Shown: one piece after another, positions 32,509 to 40,247 of the stretch | Layout: each line of letters starts with the position of its first letter | How positions within the stretch are numbered: position 1 is the stretch's first letter | Source: Clostridiales bacterium | GTDB lineage: Bacteria; Bacillota; Clostridia; Peptostreptococcales; Acidaminobacteraceae | Reading direction: 5' to 3' | Assembly (NCBI GenBank): GCA_016342415.1 | Contig: JAEIOD010000011.1 | Coordinates: forward strand, 62,001-126,000 | DNA: 64,000 nucleotides | Program-made: the position numbers and the translations under genes | The notes under the pieces: generated by a model | Database searches by the model: none | Seen by the model: the letters and a program-made list of their open reading frames with translations, nothing else | What the model was told of the DNA's origin: nothing

Positions 32509-33378
32509 ATGGATTCAATTAATTTAAATGCGTATGCGAAGGTGAATCTTTCATTAGACATACTAGCAAAAAGACCTGATGGGTACCATGAAGTGGAAAT
32601 GATTATGCAGCAAGTAACATTATGTGATGAGGTAACAATTACTAAAAAACCAGCAGGTATTTCGATTCATACAAATTGTTATTTTATTCCGAATAATGCT
32701 AAGAATATTGGTTATAAAATTGCCCAGGATGTCCTAGAAAAACATGGTATAAAAACCGGTGTTCATATAGAAATTGTTAAAAATATTCCAGTAGCGGCGG
32801 GTTTAGCGGGCGGAAGTGCTGATGCTGCAGCCGTTATTGATGGCTTGAATAAACTGTTTGATTTAAAAATGACAAAAGAAGAGATGAAAAAAATTGCTGT
32901 CAAACATGGTGCAGATATCCCATTTTGTATAGAAGGTGGTGCGGCGGTAGCGAGAGGTATAGGAGAAGAACTTGAAGTCATACCGAGCCTAAAGAATGTT
33001 TGGATGGTTCTTGTTAAACCGAGTATTGGTGTATCCACTCAGGAAATTTACAGGAGTTTGGTTATAGATGATATTAAAAGACATCCTGATACACCTTTGC
33101 TGATAGAAGCAATGCATCATAACAACTATAGGGAAATTGCAAACAATATGTACAATGTCCTAGAAGAAGTGACATCTAAAAAATATTCGGTCATAAAAAA
33201 TATTGAAAGTAAAATGAAAGAATATGGCGCTATTGGGACGATGATGAGTGGTAGTGGTCCGACAGTATTTGGAATATTTAAAAATTATAAAAAAGCAAAT
33301 GCAGCCTACAATAATTTGCAGAAAAAAAATAAAGACGTGCATCTGGTTACAACATATGATGGGGGAAAACATGAATAA
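32509..33378 (+). CDS. ispE: 4-diphosphocytidyl-2-C-methyl-D-erythritol kinase
   Basis: IspE phosphorylates CDP-methylerythritol in the non-mevalonate isoprenoid route. The 289 residues start with NAYAKVNLSLDIL and RPDGYHEVEMIMQ, and have the GHMP ATP loop PVAAGLAGGSADAAAV (about 96-111), GADIPFC and the C-terminal MSGSGPTVFG. The start at 32509 fits both the family start and the GAGGTGAG site; the ATG at 32461 would add 16 residues absent from the family. It overlaps the regulator gene by 8 bases (ATGAATAA). Confidence 0.95.
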   Translation: MDSINLNAYAKVNLSLDILAKRPDGYHEVEMIMQQVTLCDEVTITKKPAGISIHTNCYFIPNNAKNIGYKIAQDVLEKHGIKTGVHIEIVKNIPVAAGLAGGSADAAAVIDGLNKLFDLKMTKEEMKKIAVKHGADIPFCIEGGAAVARGIGEELEVIPSLKNVWMVLVKPSIGVSTQEIYRSLVIDDIKRHPDTPLLIEAMHHNNYREIANNMYNVLEEVTSKKYSVIKNIESKMKEYGAIGTMMSGSGPTVFGIFKNYKKANAAYNNLQKKNKDVHLVTTYDGGKHE

Positions 33379-34033
33379 AATCGACATAAGAAATTACAAA
33401 CCTTTGGGAGAAATTGTATTTGATTATCTGAAAAATGCGATTATAGCAGGAGATTTAAAACCAGGCGAAAGATTAATGGAAATTGCCATAGCAGAACAGC
33501 TCGGAGTGAGTAGAACACCGGTTAGAGAAGCAATCAGAAAATTAGAAAAAGAAAAGTTCATTGAAATGATTCCAAGAAAAGGTGCTTATGTTTCAAGTAC
33601 AACATTGAAGGATATGTTGGATGTATTGGAAGTAAGACGACTTATAGAAGGTTTTGCAACTGAATTGGCAGCTGAAAGAATGACTGACGAAGGTTTGGTC
33701 TCGCTCTTAAGAACGCATAAAGCATTTCTAAAAGCTTTAGATGACAATGATACAGATTCAATGATTAACTTAGACAATGAATTTCACGATTTAATTTTAA
33801 AGGCTTCAGATAATATCAAATTAATTGAAATTGCTACAGCGTTATCAGAGCAAGTTCAACGGTATAGATTATCTTACTTTACGGAGATGAGCAACTTTGA
33901 CGAACTTAGAGAATGGCATGAAAAAATCTATGATGCCATAGAAAAGAAAGACTCAAAACGAGCAAGTGAAGTGGCTAAGAAACACGTTGAACTCATAGAA
34001 AAGGCTGTTGTTGCATTTAACAAGAAAAAGTAG
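33371..34033 (+). CDS. GntR-family transcription regulator (FadR/FCD subfamily)
   Basis: A 220-residue regulator: GntR winged helix at about 10-75 (GDLKPGERLMEIAIAEQLGVSRTPVREAIRKLE) and a helical FCD ligand domain (about 85-215) with metal-type residues in LDNEFHDLIL and EWHEKIYDAI. Ligand and targets are unknown. The start at 33371 is set by GGGGGA and by the overlap with the ispE stop; longer readings run inside ispE. It is 6 bases before ddl. Confidence 0.92.
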   Translation: MNKIDIRNYKPLGEIVFDYLKNAIIAGDLKPGERLMEIAIAEQLGVSRTPVREAIRKLEKEKFIEMIPRKGAYVSSTTLKDMLDVLEVRRLIEGFATELAAERMTDEGLVSLLRTHKAFLKALDDNDTDSMINLDNEFHDLILKASDNIKLIEIATALSEQVQRYRLSYFTEMSNFDELREWHEKIYDAIEKKDSKRASEVAKKHVELIEKAVVAFNKKK

Positions 34034-34039
34034 GTAATT

Positions 34040-35050
34040 ATGACTAAAATAAATTTAGGTATTGTGTTTGGTGGTAAATCCGCAGAACATGAAGTATCAA
34101 TTATGTCGACAACATCTGCGTTAAAAGCCATACATAGGGATAACTATAAGATCACACTTTTCTACATCACAAAAGACGGTAAATGGCACGTCTGTGAGGA
34201 TATAGAAAGTATTGGGTCTCTATCAAATGGTGGTAGACCAATTGAATCTGAGGTATTAAATCAACTTTATCTACAAGATGTAATCTTGCCTATCATACAT
34301 GGTCCTCATGGAGAAGATGGCAGTTTACAAGGTTTGTTGGAATCGTTGGAAATTCCTTATATTGGTTCAAAGGTACTTGGAAGCGCGGTCTGTATGGATA
34401 AAATTGTATCAAAAAAAATCTTGAGACAAGCAGGCATTCATACGGTTGATTATTTTGAATTATACGAGTCGATAACAGAAGATAATTATAAGGAGTTGTT
34501 GTCATTTATAAAAACATATCCTGTATTTGTAAAACCATCTAATATGGGATCAAGTGTTGGAATAACAAAAGTCCATAACGAGTCAGAATTAAAAAACGCC
34601 TTAGAGCTTGCACTGAAATATGATAGACGTGTTTTAATCGAAGAAGGTGTCGATGCAAGAGAAATTGAATGCGCGGTACTAGAGTCTAATGGCATTTTAG
34701 TCTCTGGTGTAGGAGAAGTTATCGCATCAAACGATTTTTATGATTATGAAGCAAAGTATGTTGATGATGGTGAAGAAAAGATGCAGGTTCCAGCCAAAGA
34801 TATTTCAGATGATTTGTTAGAAAGTATCAGATCTGCTGCACATAAAGCATTTTTAGAACATGGCTGTAACGGACTTGCCAGAATTGATTTCTTTGTTGAA
34901 AAGGGAACAAATCGGGTCATTTTAAACGAGATAAATACTTTACCAGGCATGACACAGTTTAGTATGTATCCGTGTTTATTTGAAGAAGCTGGGATTGCCT
35001 ATGGTGATTTAATTGATAAAATGATAGAAAATGTAATAGACCATGATTAA
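34040..35050 (+). CDS. ddl: D-alanine--D-alanine ligase
   Basis: Ddl joins two D-alanines for the peptidoglycan stem. This 336-residue ATP-grasp protein shows FGGKSAEHEVSIMS at the N-terminus, HGPHGEDGSLQGLLE, PVFVKPSNMGSSVGI, and the metal site RIDFFVEKGTNRVILNEINTLPGMT. A Phe follows in NDFYDYEAKY, as in true D-Ala-D-Ala enzymes (Y-type DYEAKY region), so D-Ala-D-Lac activity is not suggested. Ends at a terminator that overlaps its stop. Confidence 0.95.
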   Translation: MTKINLGIVFGGKSAEHEVSIMSTTSALKAIHRDNYKITLFYITKDGKWHVCEDIESIGSLSNGGRPIESEVLNQLYLQDVILPIIHGPHGEDGSLQGLLESLEIPYIGSKVLGSAVCMDKIVSKKILRQAGIHTVDYFELYESITEDNYKELLSFIKTYPVFVKPSNMGSSVGITKVHNESELKNALELALKYDRRVLIEEGVDAREIECAVLESNGILVSGVGEVIASNDFYDYEAKYVDDGEEKMQVPAKDISDDLLESIRSAAHKAFLEHGCNGLARIDFFVEKGTNRVILNEINTLPGMTQFSMYPCLFEEAGIAYGDLIDKMIENVIDHD

Positions 35051-35059
35051 TGGTCTATT
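35035..35059. terminator. Bidirectional terminator between ddl and the acetyltransferase
   Basis: AATAGACCAT pairs with ATGGTCTATT, loop GATTA, then TTTATT. The stem overlaps the stop codons of both convergent genes. Confidence 0.75.
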
Positions 35060-35597
35060 TTATTAGGCTTTTTAGTTGTTCTGCTTCTTCTCGAATCATA
35101 CTATATACTTGGTTGGTGATAACTCTGCCACCGACAGTCCATGCATTTCGCATTTGACCTTCGAATGTAAACCCACATCTCTGTGCGACTCTTTCACTAC
35201 TAATATTATCTTTTTCCATACAAATTTGTAATCGGTTAATAGGGAAATATTCAAATAGAAAAGCTGAAAATAAAGGTAAAGCTTCAGACACATAACCCTT
35301 CCCACGGTTTTCTTCCTTGAATATTTGGTAGCCAATTTCGTAACCTTCCACGTAATGTGCATTTTTAAAAAAAGAAATGGCACCAACAAGGTGATCGTCT
35401 TTGTTAACAATCATCAATCGTCCACCTTCCTTTGAGAAAAATCCATTCTCATTAAAAGTCTTTTTTGTATCCGTTATGGTTCTAAGAATATAGGGAAAAC
35501 ACTCCCCGGTTTCAGAGGTGTCATTTGTTAGTTTTACAAATAATTCAATATCCTCTTCTTTCATTAACCTCAAATTTATTTTTTCGCCATTAATCAT
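35055..35597 (-). CDS. RimJ/RimL-type N-acetyltransferase
   Basis: A 180-residue GNAT protein with the RimJ/RimL plan: INLRLMKEEDIELFVKLTND at the start, EIGYQIFKEENRGKGYVSEAL (acetyl-CoA site, about 95-115), RLQICMEKDNISSERVAQRCGFTFEGQMR near the end. These enzymes acetylate ribosomal protein N-termini, antibiotics or small amines; the target is not shown. A GAGGT site precedes the ATG. Confidence 0.88.
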   Translation of the reverse strand: MINGEKINLRLMKEEDIELFVKLTNDTSETGECFPYILRTITDTKKTFNENGFFSKEGGRLMIVNKDDHLVGAISFFKNAHYVEGYEIGYQIFKEENRGKGYVSEALPLFSAFLFEYFPINRLQICMEKDNISSERVAQRCGFTFEGQMRNAWTVGGRVITNQVYSMIREEAEQLKSLIK

Positions 35598-35897
35598 AGT
35601 ATACCTCCCTATATTAGTATATCACAAAACAGTTTTTAGAAAACTCCGATTATTCCGAAGTGTCTGGATTTTTTTGACTTTACAATTGCATTTTTAAGTA
35701 ATACAATAATAAAAAAGGTATATATATTACTTTGCGAAAATAATTATACTCACAATAAACATACGTGGTGTAATTATTTGAACGATGAGAGACTAATGTA
35801 TAAAAAAGTGGCGGTGTTAGGTAATATCATTTGTGTAGAACTGAATTGTAATTTGATAAGTGACAAGAATTTTACTGGACAAGTATTGGAGGATTAA
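35598..35897 (+). other. Regulatory gap before the hydroxyproline dehydratase gene
   Basis: 300 bases. It holds AAAATAATTATACT (35737-35750), identical over 14 bases to the left arm of the arcA-region inverted repeat, and a partial mirror GTGTAATTATTTG at 35769-35781, centres 30 bases apart. A short frame of 33 codons ends at the ATG of the next gene. No clear promoter of consensus quality was found. Confidence 0.5.
35796..35897 (+). CDS. Possible small upstream ORF (33 residues)
   Basis: ATG at 35796, weakly preceded by GAGAGA, opens a 33-residue frame (MYKKVAVLGNIICVEL...) whose TAA directly abuts the ATG at 35898. The GGAGG ribosome site of the next gene lies in its last codons. It may be a real small protein, a translated leader that couples to the dehydratase gene, or chance. 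I recognise no family. Confidence 0.3.
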   Translation: MYKKVAVLGNIICVELNCNLISDKNFTGQVLED

Positions 35898-36914
35898 ATG
35901 TTTCAGAGTAAATGGATGATTGATTGTATTGATGCACATACCGGAGGAGAACCTCTAAGAATTATAACATCGGGATTACCACCCATATTGGGTGATACAA
36001 TCTTAGAAAAAAGAAAATACGTTAATGAACATTTAAACGATTTAAGAAAACTGATGATGTTAGAGCCTAGAGGTCATGATGATATGTATGGATGCATCAT
36101 GGTAGATCCAGTAACAGAAGATGGTGATTTTGGAGTTTTATTTACTCATAATGAGGGATTATCAACAATGTGTGGTCACGGTATTATAGCAGTTACTAAA
36201 ACGATGATTGAACTGGGAAGGATTGCTTCTGTTGAGGGTGAAAATGTGGTGAAAATTGATTCGCCAGCAGGTAGAATAACCGCTTTTGCTGATGTTAAAA
36301 ATGGTTATGTAAATCAAGTTCGGTTTAAAAATGTACCTTGTTTTATGTACTTAGAAAATATTATCATCAGCTTAGATCCTTATGGTGATATTGAGTGTGA
36401 TATCGTATATTGTGGCGCTTTTTACATTTATGTCAATGTAAACAAGTTAAACCTCTCTGTTAAACCGAAGCATGCAAGAGTGTTGACTGAAATTGGTATG
36501 AGGATGAAATATGATATTGAGGATAGAATGCTGATACAACATCCAATCGACACTGGTATTACGGGTATTTACGGTACCATTTTTTATGAGGATATTGTTC
36601 GATCGGAAGATATGTTAAATACAAAAAATGTCTGTATCTTTGCAGAAGGTCAAGTCGATCGTTCGCCAACAGGAACGGGGACTGGCGGTAGAGTAGCCCT
36701 TCATTATCATAAAGGTGAGATGAAGAAAGAAGATACCCTTATAAATTTAAGTATTATTGATACTATAATGTGTGGTAAGGTACTGGAAGAAACCGATATT
36801 GCTGGTTACAAAGGAGTCATAACTGAAGTTTCTGGAACTGCTCATATTATGGGAATCAATAGACTATTATTAGATCCAGAAGACCCGTTGCCAGAAGGTT
36901 TTAGAATAGGTTAG
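35898..36914 (+). CDS. Proline racemase superfamily: probable trans-3-hydroxy-L-proline dehydratase
   Basis: A 338-residue member of the proline racemase fold. It begins with IDCIDAHTGGEPLRII and PRGHDDMYG, keeps the first catalytic Cys (C92 in TMCGHGI), but the second motif reads DRSPTGTGTGG with T258 where racemases and 4-hydroxyproline epimerases have Cys. In studied members, Cys-to-Thr at this place marks trans-3-hydroxy-L-proline dehydratases. The predicted product is 1-pyrroline-2-carboxylate. It is a single gene ended by a terminator; no dedicated transporter is beside it. Confidence 0.85.
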   Translation: MFQSKWMIDCIDAHTGGEPLRIITSGLPPILGDTILEKRKYVNEHLNDLRKLMMLEPRGHDDMYGCIMVDPVTEDGDFGVLFTHNEGLSTMCGHGIIAVTKTMIELGRIASVEGENVVKIDSPAGRITAFADVKNGYVNQVRFKNVPCFMYLENIIISLDPYGDIECDIVYCGAFYIYVNVNKLNLSVKPKHARVLTEIGMRMKYDIEDRMLIQHPIDTGITGIYGTIFYEDIVRSEDMLNTKNVCIFAEGQVDRSPTGTGTGGRVALHYHKGEMKKEDTLINLSIIDTIMCGKVLEETDIAGYKGVITEVSGTAHIMGINRLLLDPEDPLPEGFRIG

Positions 36915-36918
36915 ATAG

Positions 36919-36943
36919 AAATCACAGTTTAACTGTGATTTTT
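36919..36943 (+). terminator. Intrinsic terminator after the dehydratase gene
   Basis: AAATCACAGTT pairs with AACTGTGATTT around a very short loop, followed by TTCC and then a T-rich stretch. Confidence 0.7.
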
Positions 36944-36980
36944 CCTGTTTTTGGTTTTAATCTACCCCAAAATAGGGTAT

Positions 36981-36996
36981 CCTATCATAAGATAGG
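36981..36996 (+). promoter_or_regulatory. Hairpin that includes the ribosome site of the first receiver-HDOD gene
   Basis: CCTATC-ATAA-GATAGG is a perfect 6-bp stem whose right arm shares AGG with the AGGAGGT ribosome site at 36994-37000. A second small stem, TACCC/GGGTA, lies just upstream (36963-36979). When folded it would partly hide the ribosome site of the ATG at 37004. Confidence 0.45.
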
Positions 36997-37003
36997 AGGT
37001 GCC

Positions 37004-38176
37004 ATGAAAGTTGTACTTTTTGTAGACGATGAAAACTTAACTATAAAATCACTAAAAAGGATTTTTTCGGATAAGGAATATTGTTATATATATAAATCAA
37101 GTGCTGTCGAAGCACTTCAATATATGGAATCAAACCCTGTAGACTTATTGTGTTCAGATATTTTAATGCCTGAAATGGATGGGTTTGACTTGTTGAGAAC
37201 AGTTAAGAGAAAATATCCTAAGGTGATACGTGTTGCCATGACGGGTTTAAATAGAACAAATCATGTCAAAAGACTAACCAATGAAAACTTAGCCCAACTC
37301 TATTTATTTAAGCCTTGGGATGAAAATGAGTTGAAAATAAATCTATTCAAAATATTAAAAACTCAAAATATGTTATATTCACATGAGGTTATGATGATGT
37401 TGCAAAACTTAGAGTCGTTGCCCACCATACCTGATATATATAATCGACTAAACGACATGTTGAAAAAAGATTTTCCGATAGAAGAAATATCGGCATTAAT
37501 CGAGGAAGATCAATCCATCACGGCTGTTATACTAAAAGTTGCCAATTCGGCATATTATGGAAGAAAAACAGGTAATATTCACCAAGCCATTATGAATATT
37601 GGGCTGGATAATTTAAATGCCATCATATTGGCAAACTCAGTATTCCAAGATTTGTCTGATGACATGGATATGTTAGTTGATATGTGGAAGCATGCTACGA
37701 ATTCAAATAAACTAATGACAGCGATTTACAGTCAGTGTTTAAAAAAAACAATACCCAGCTTATATGCATCAGCAGGTTTATTGCATGATATTGGCAAAGT
37801 TGTATTGTATCACGGATGTGATCAATACAAAAATCTTTTAACTGCTTCGGTGGAAGAAAATATGCCATTACTGGGTTTGGAATTAAAAGCAATCGGTGTT
37901 ACACATCAAGATTTAGGCTCTTATTTACTCAATTTATGGGCCTTACCTTTTGCATATGTTGAAGTTGCTATGTATCATCATAGACCTTTAGACTATAGAA
38001 TTATCAATCGGGAGTTAGTGGCAGTATCTCATATATCACACTATTATTCGTCCTTACATTTACAAGATCGCATGGGTGACTGTTTAGATGAAAAAGTGTT
38101 TGCTCTCTTAAAGCTTAGTAAAAAAGACGTAGAGAAGATGATTGAAAACGAGCTGGGATGGAGGCTTTATGAATAA
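37004..38176 (+). CDS. Response regulator with HDOD output domain (copy 1)
   Basis: A 390-residue signalling protein: receiver at 1-120 (FVDDEN, phosphoacceptor D52 in CSDILMPEMDG, Lys in LFKPWDE) and an HDOD domain at about 140-335 with SLPTIPDIYNRL, VANSAYYGRKTGNI and GLLHDIGKVVLYHG. HDOD proteins relate to HD-GYP phosphodiesterases but mostly lack known enzyme activity. The ATG at 37004 is preceded by AGGAGGT; the longer reading runs into the terminator. Copy 2 overlaps by 8 bases. No kinase gene is adjacent. Confidence 0.9.
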   Translation: MKVVLFVDDENLTIKSLKRIFSDKEYCYIYKSSAVEALQYMESNPVDLLCSDILMPEMDGFDLLRTVKRKYPKVIRVAMTGLNRTNHVKRLTNENLAQLYLFKPWDENELKINLFKILKTQNMLYSHEVMMMLQNLESLPTIPDIYNRLNDMLKKDFPIEEISALIEEDQSITAVILKVANSAYYGRKTGNIHQAIMNIGLDNLNAIILANSVFQDLSDDMDMLVDMWKHATNSNKLMTAIYSQCLKKTIPSLYASAGLLHDIGKVVLYHGCDQYKNLLTASVEENMPLLGLELKAIGVTHQDLGSYLLNLWALPFAYVEVAMYHHRPLDYRIINRELVAVSHISHYYSSLHLQDRMGDCLDEKVFALLKLSKKDVEKMIENELGWRLYE

Positions 38177-39326
38177 GAAAGTTTTAATAATTGATGATGA
38201 AAGAACAGTTCTAAGAGGATTAGAAAAACTACTTAAAGGTGAGTCCTTTCATACGACTTATTTAACCAATGGCATAGAGGCATTGGAATTTTTAGAAAAA
38301 AATAAGGTTGATATGATCATTTCAGATACAAGAATGCCTGATATGGATGGTGAAATATTACTTGGTGAAGTCAAAAGACGACATCCTGAAGTCATTAGAG
38401 TGGCTTTATGTCATATCAGTGAAAATAGAAGAATCTCCAAGTTAATAGAAAAGGGACTTGCCAAACAGTATGTCTTTAAACCTTGGGATGATTCCGAGTT
38501 AAAGATGAGCATAAACAGTATTTTGGAAATGAGTGCCAGATTATTAGATGAAGAGAATTTAGGGAAGATCAATAAACTAAATGAATTGCCTTCTCTTCCT
38601 AGTTTGTATCATGAACTGGTTTTATTGATGGAACGCGATGCGGATATCGTTGAAGTTTCTAATTTGATTTCAAGAGATCAGGCCATTGCCTCAAAAATCT
38701 TGAAAATGGCAAATTCGGCATTCTATGGTCGAAAAACAGGCAATATCAATCAGGCAATCATGACGATGGGTTTAAACAATGTTAAAAATATAATCTTGAA
38801 TAACTCGTTTTTTAAAGAATCATCAGAAGCCATGGATAAATTATGGCAACATACAATTGATACCAATAGAATTTGTATAGCGATTTATGATCAATGTTTA
38901 AATAAAAGAATACCGTCATTATTTGGATCGGCAGGACTATTACATGATATCGGAAGAGTAATTATGTACATGTTCCATGAAGATGAGTATGGTCCCGTAT
39001 TAGAAGAGTTGGGAAAATCAGAAAAAACTCTTATTGATTTAGAGTTGGAGCATTTTCATTCTACTCATCAAGATGTTGGTGCATATCTCCTGAACAGTTG
39101 GGATTTGCCATATGCTTATGTAGAAGCTGCAATGTTCCATCATAAACCCCTTGATAAAAGAGTGGTCAATCAAGAACTCATTAGTGTGGTACATTTAGCA
39201 GATTATTATGCAACTGAATTATTATCATCGGATGGGGTTCATAATTTATTAGACCAACGCGTATTTGAACGTTTGAATATCACAAGACAAGAAGTAGAAA
39301 ATCTCGTACACTCATTAAAAGTATAA
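38169..39326 (+). CDS. Response regulator with HDOD output domain (copy 2)
   Basis: A 385-residue paralogue of the preceding gene with the same domains: receiver (IIDDER, D53 in ISDTRMPDMDGE, KPWDDSEL) and HDOD domain (SLPSLYHEL, MANSAFYGRKTGNI, GLLHDIGRVIMYM). The receiver switch Thr region reads ALCHISENRR where copy 1 has AMTGLNRTN, so copy 2 lacks the usual Thr/Ser and may not switch in the normal way. Start at 38169 within the stop of copy 1 (ATGAATAA). A tandem duplication that has diverged. Confidence 0.9.
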   Translation: MNKKVLIIDDERTVLRGLEKLLKGESFHTTYLTNGIEALEFLEKNKVDMIISDTRMPDMDGEILLGEVKRRHPEVIRVALCHISENRRISKLIEKGLAKQYVFKPWDDSELKMSINSILEMSARLLDEENLGKINKLNELPSLPSLYHELVLLMERDADIVEVSNLISRDQAIASKILKMANSAFYGRKTGNINQAIMTMGLNNVKNIILNNSFFKESSEAMDKLWQHTIDTNRICIAIYDQCLNKRIPSLFGSAGLLHDIGRVIMYMFHEDEYGPVLEELGKSEKTLIDLELEHFHSTHQDVGAYLLNSWDLPYAYVEAAMFHHKPLDKRVVNQELISVVHLADYYATELLSSDGVHNLLDQRVFERLNITRQEVENLVHSLKV

Positions 39327-39335
39327 GGAGGTACT

Positions 39336-40247
39336 ATGAAGTTAGGATTAATAGGTCTGGGCAAGATGGGCTACCCTCTCGCTTTAAATATGAAGGATCA
39401 TGGACATGAAGTAATTGCCTATAATCGAAGTCAAGAAAAAAGAGATGCCATACAAAAAGAAGGTGTACAAGTTGTCGATTCCATAGAAACGATGGTCAAG
39501 CGACTGGACAAACCCAGAACGTTATGGTTAATGGTACCTAGTGGTGATGCAGTTGATGATTTGATTGATCAATTGAGACCGTTACTGGATGAGAAGGATT
39601 TGATTATCGATGGTGGAAACTCTTTTTACAAAGATACTATAAAAAGATATGAAGAATTAAAATCATTTGATATTGGTTATGTGGATGTTGGGACTAGTGG
39701 TGGTATCAGTGGTGCAAGGTATGGTGCCTGTTTCATGGCAGGTGGAGAAGAGTTTTATATATCGCGCATCCACAAGATATTAGAAGATACGGCTGTTAAA
39801 GATGGGTATGCACATGTAGGAAGAGCGGGTTCTGGACATTATGTAAAGATGATTCACAACGGTATAGAATATGGCATGATGCAGGCTATTGGAGAAGGAT
39901 TTGAAATATTGGAACATTCCAATTTGGATATTGATCAAACGAAAGTTGCTAAAGTATGGGCACACGGTTCAATTATTGAAGGTCTATTGATGAATATGGT
40001 CTTACAAGCGTTAGAAAAATCGAGTGACTTGAGAGATATTCAGGGAATTGTTGATGCTTCTGGAGAAGGTGAATGGACTGTTAGAGAGGCTTTGGATCTT
40101 AAGGTGTTTGCACCAGTAATTTCAACGGCACTTGGTATGAGATTTAAATCGAAAGATGATCTGAAGTATTCAGAAAAGATGATTGCTGCCATGAGAAATG
40201 AATTTGGCGGGCATGCGCTTCATAAAAAGGATGATGGTCATGATTAA
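39336..40247 (+). CDS. gnd: 6-phosphogluconate dehydrogenase, short (NAD-type) form
   Basis: Oxidatively decarboxylates 6-phosphogluconate to ribulose 5-phosphate. The 303 residues match the short class (about 300, versus 470 for the long form): GLIGLGKMGYPLALNM, IDGGNSFYKDT, the substrate segment GYVDVGTSGGISGARYGACFMAGG, and HYVKMIHNGIEYGMMQAIGEGFE with catalytic Lys. The short class is often NAD-dependent; here the cofactor loop has YNRSQEK after the Rossmann motif, which leaves NADP possible. Overlaps zwf by 8 bases. Confidence 0.93.
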   Translation: MKLGLIGLGKMGYPLALNMKDHGHEVIAYNRSQEKRDAIQKEGVQVVDSIETMVKRLDKPRTLWLMVPSGDAVDDLIDQLRPLLDEKDLIIDGGNSFYKDTIKRYEELKSFDIGYVDVGTSGGISGARYGACFMAGGEEFYISRIHKILEDTAVKDGYAHVGRAGSGHYVKMIHNGIEYGMMQAIGEGFEILEHSNLDIDQTKVAKVWAHGSIIEGLLMNMVLQALEKSSDLRDIQGIVDASGEGEWTVREALDLKVFAPVISTALGMRFKSKDDLKYSEKMIAAMRNEFGGHALHKKDDGHD

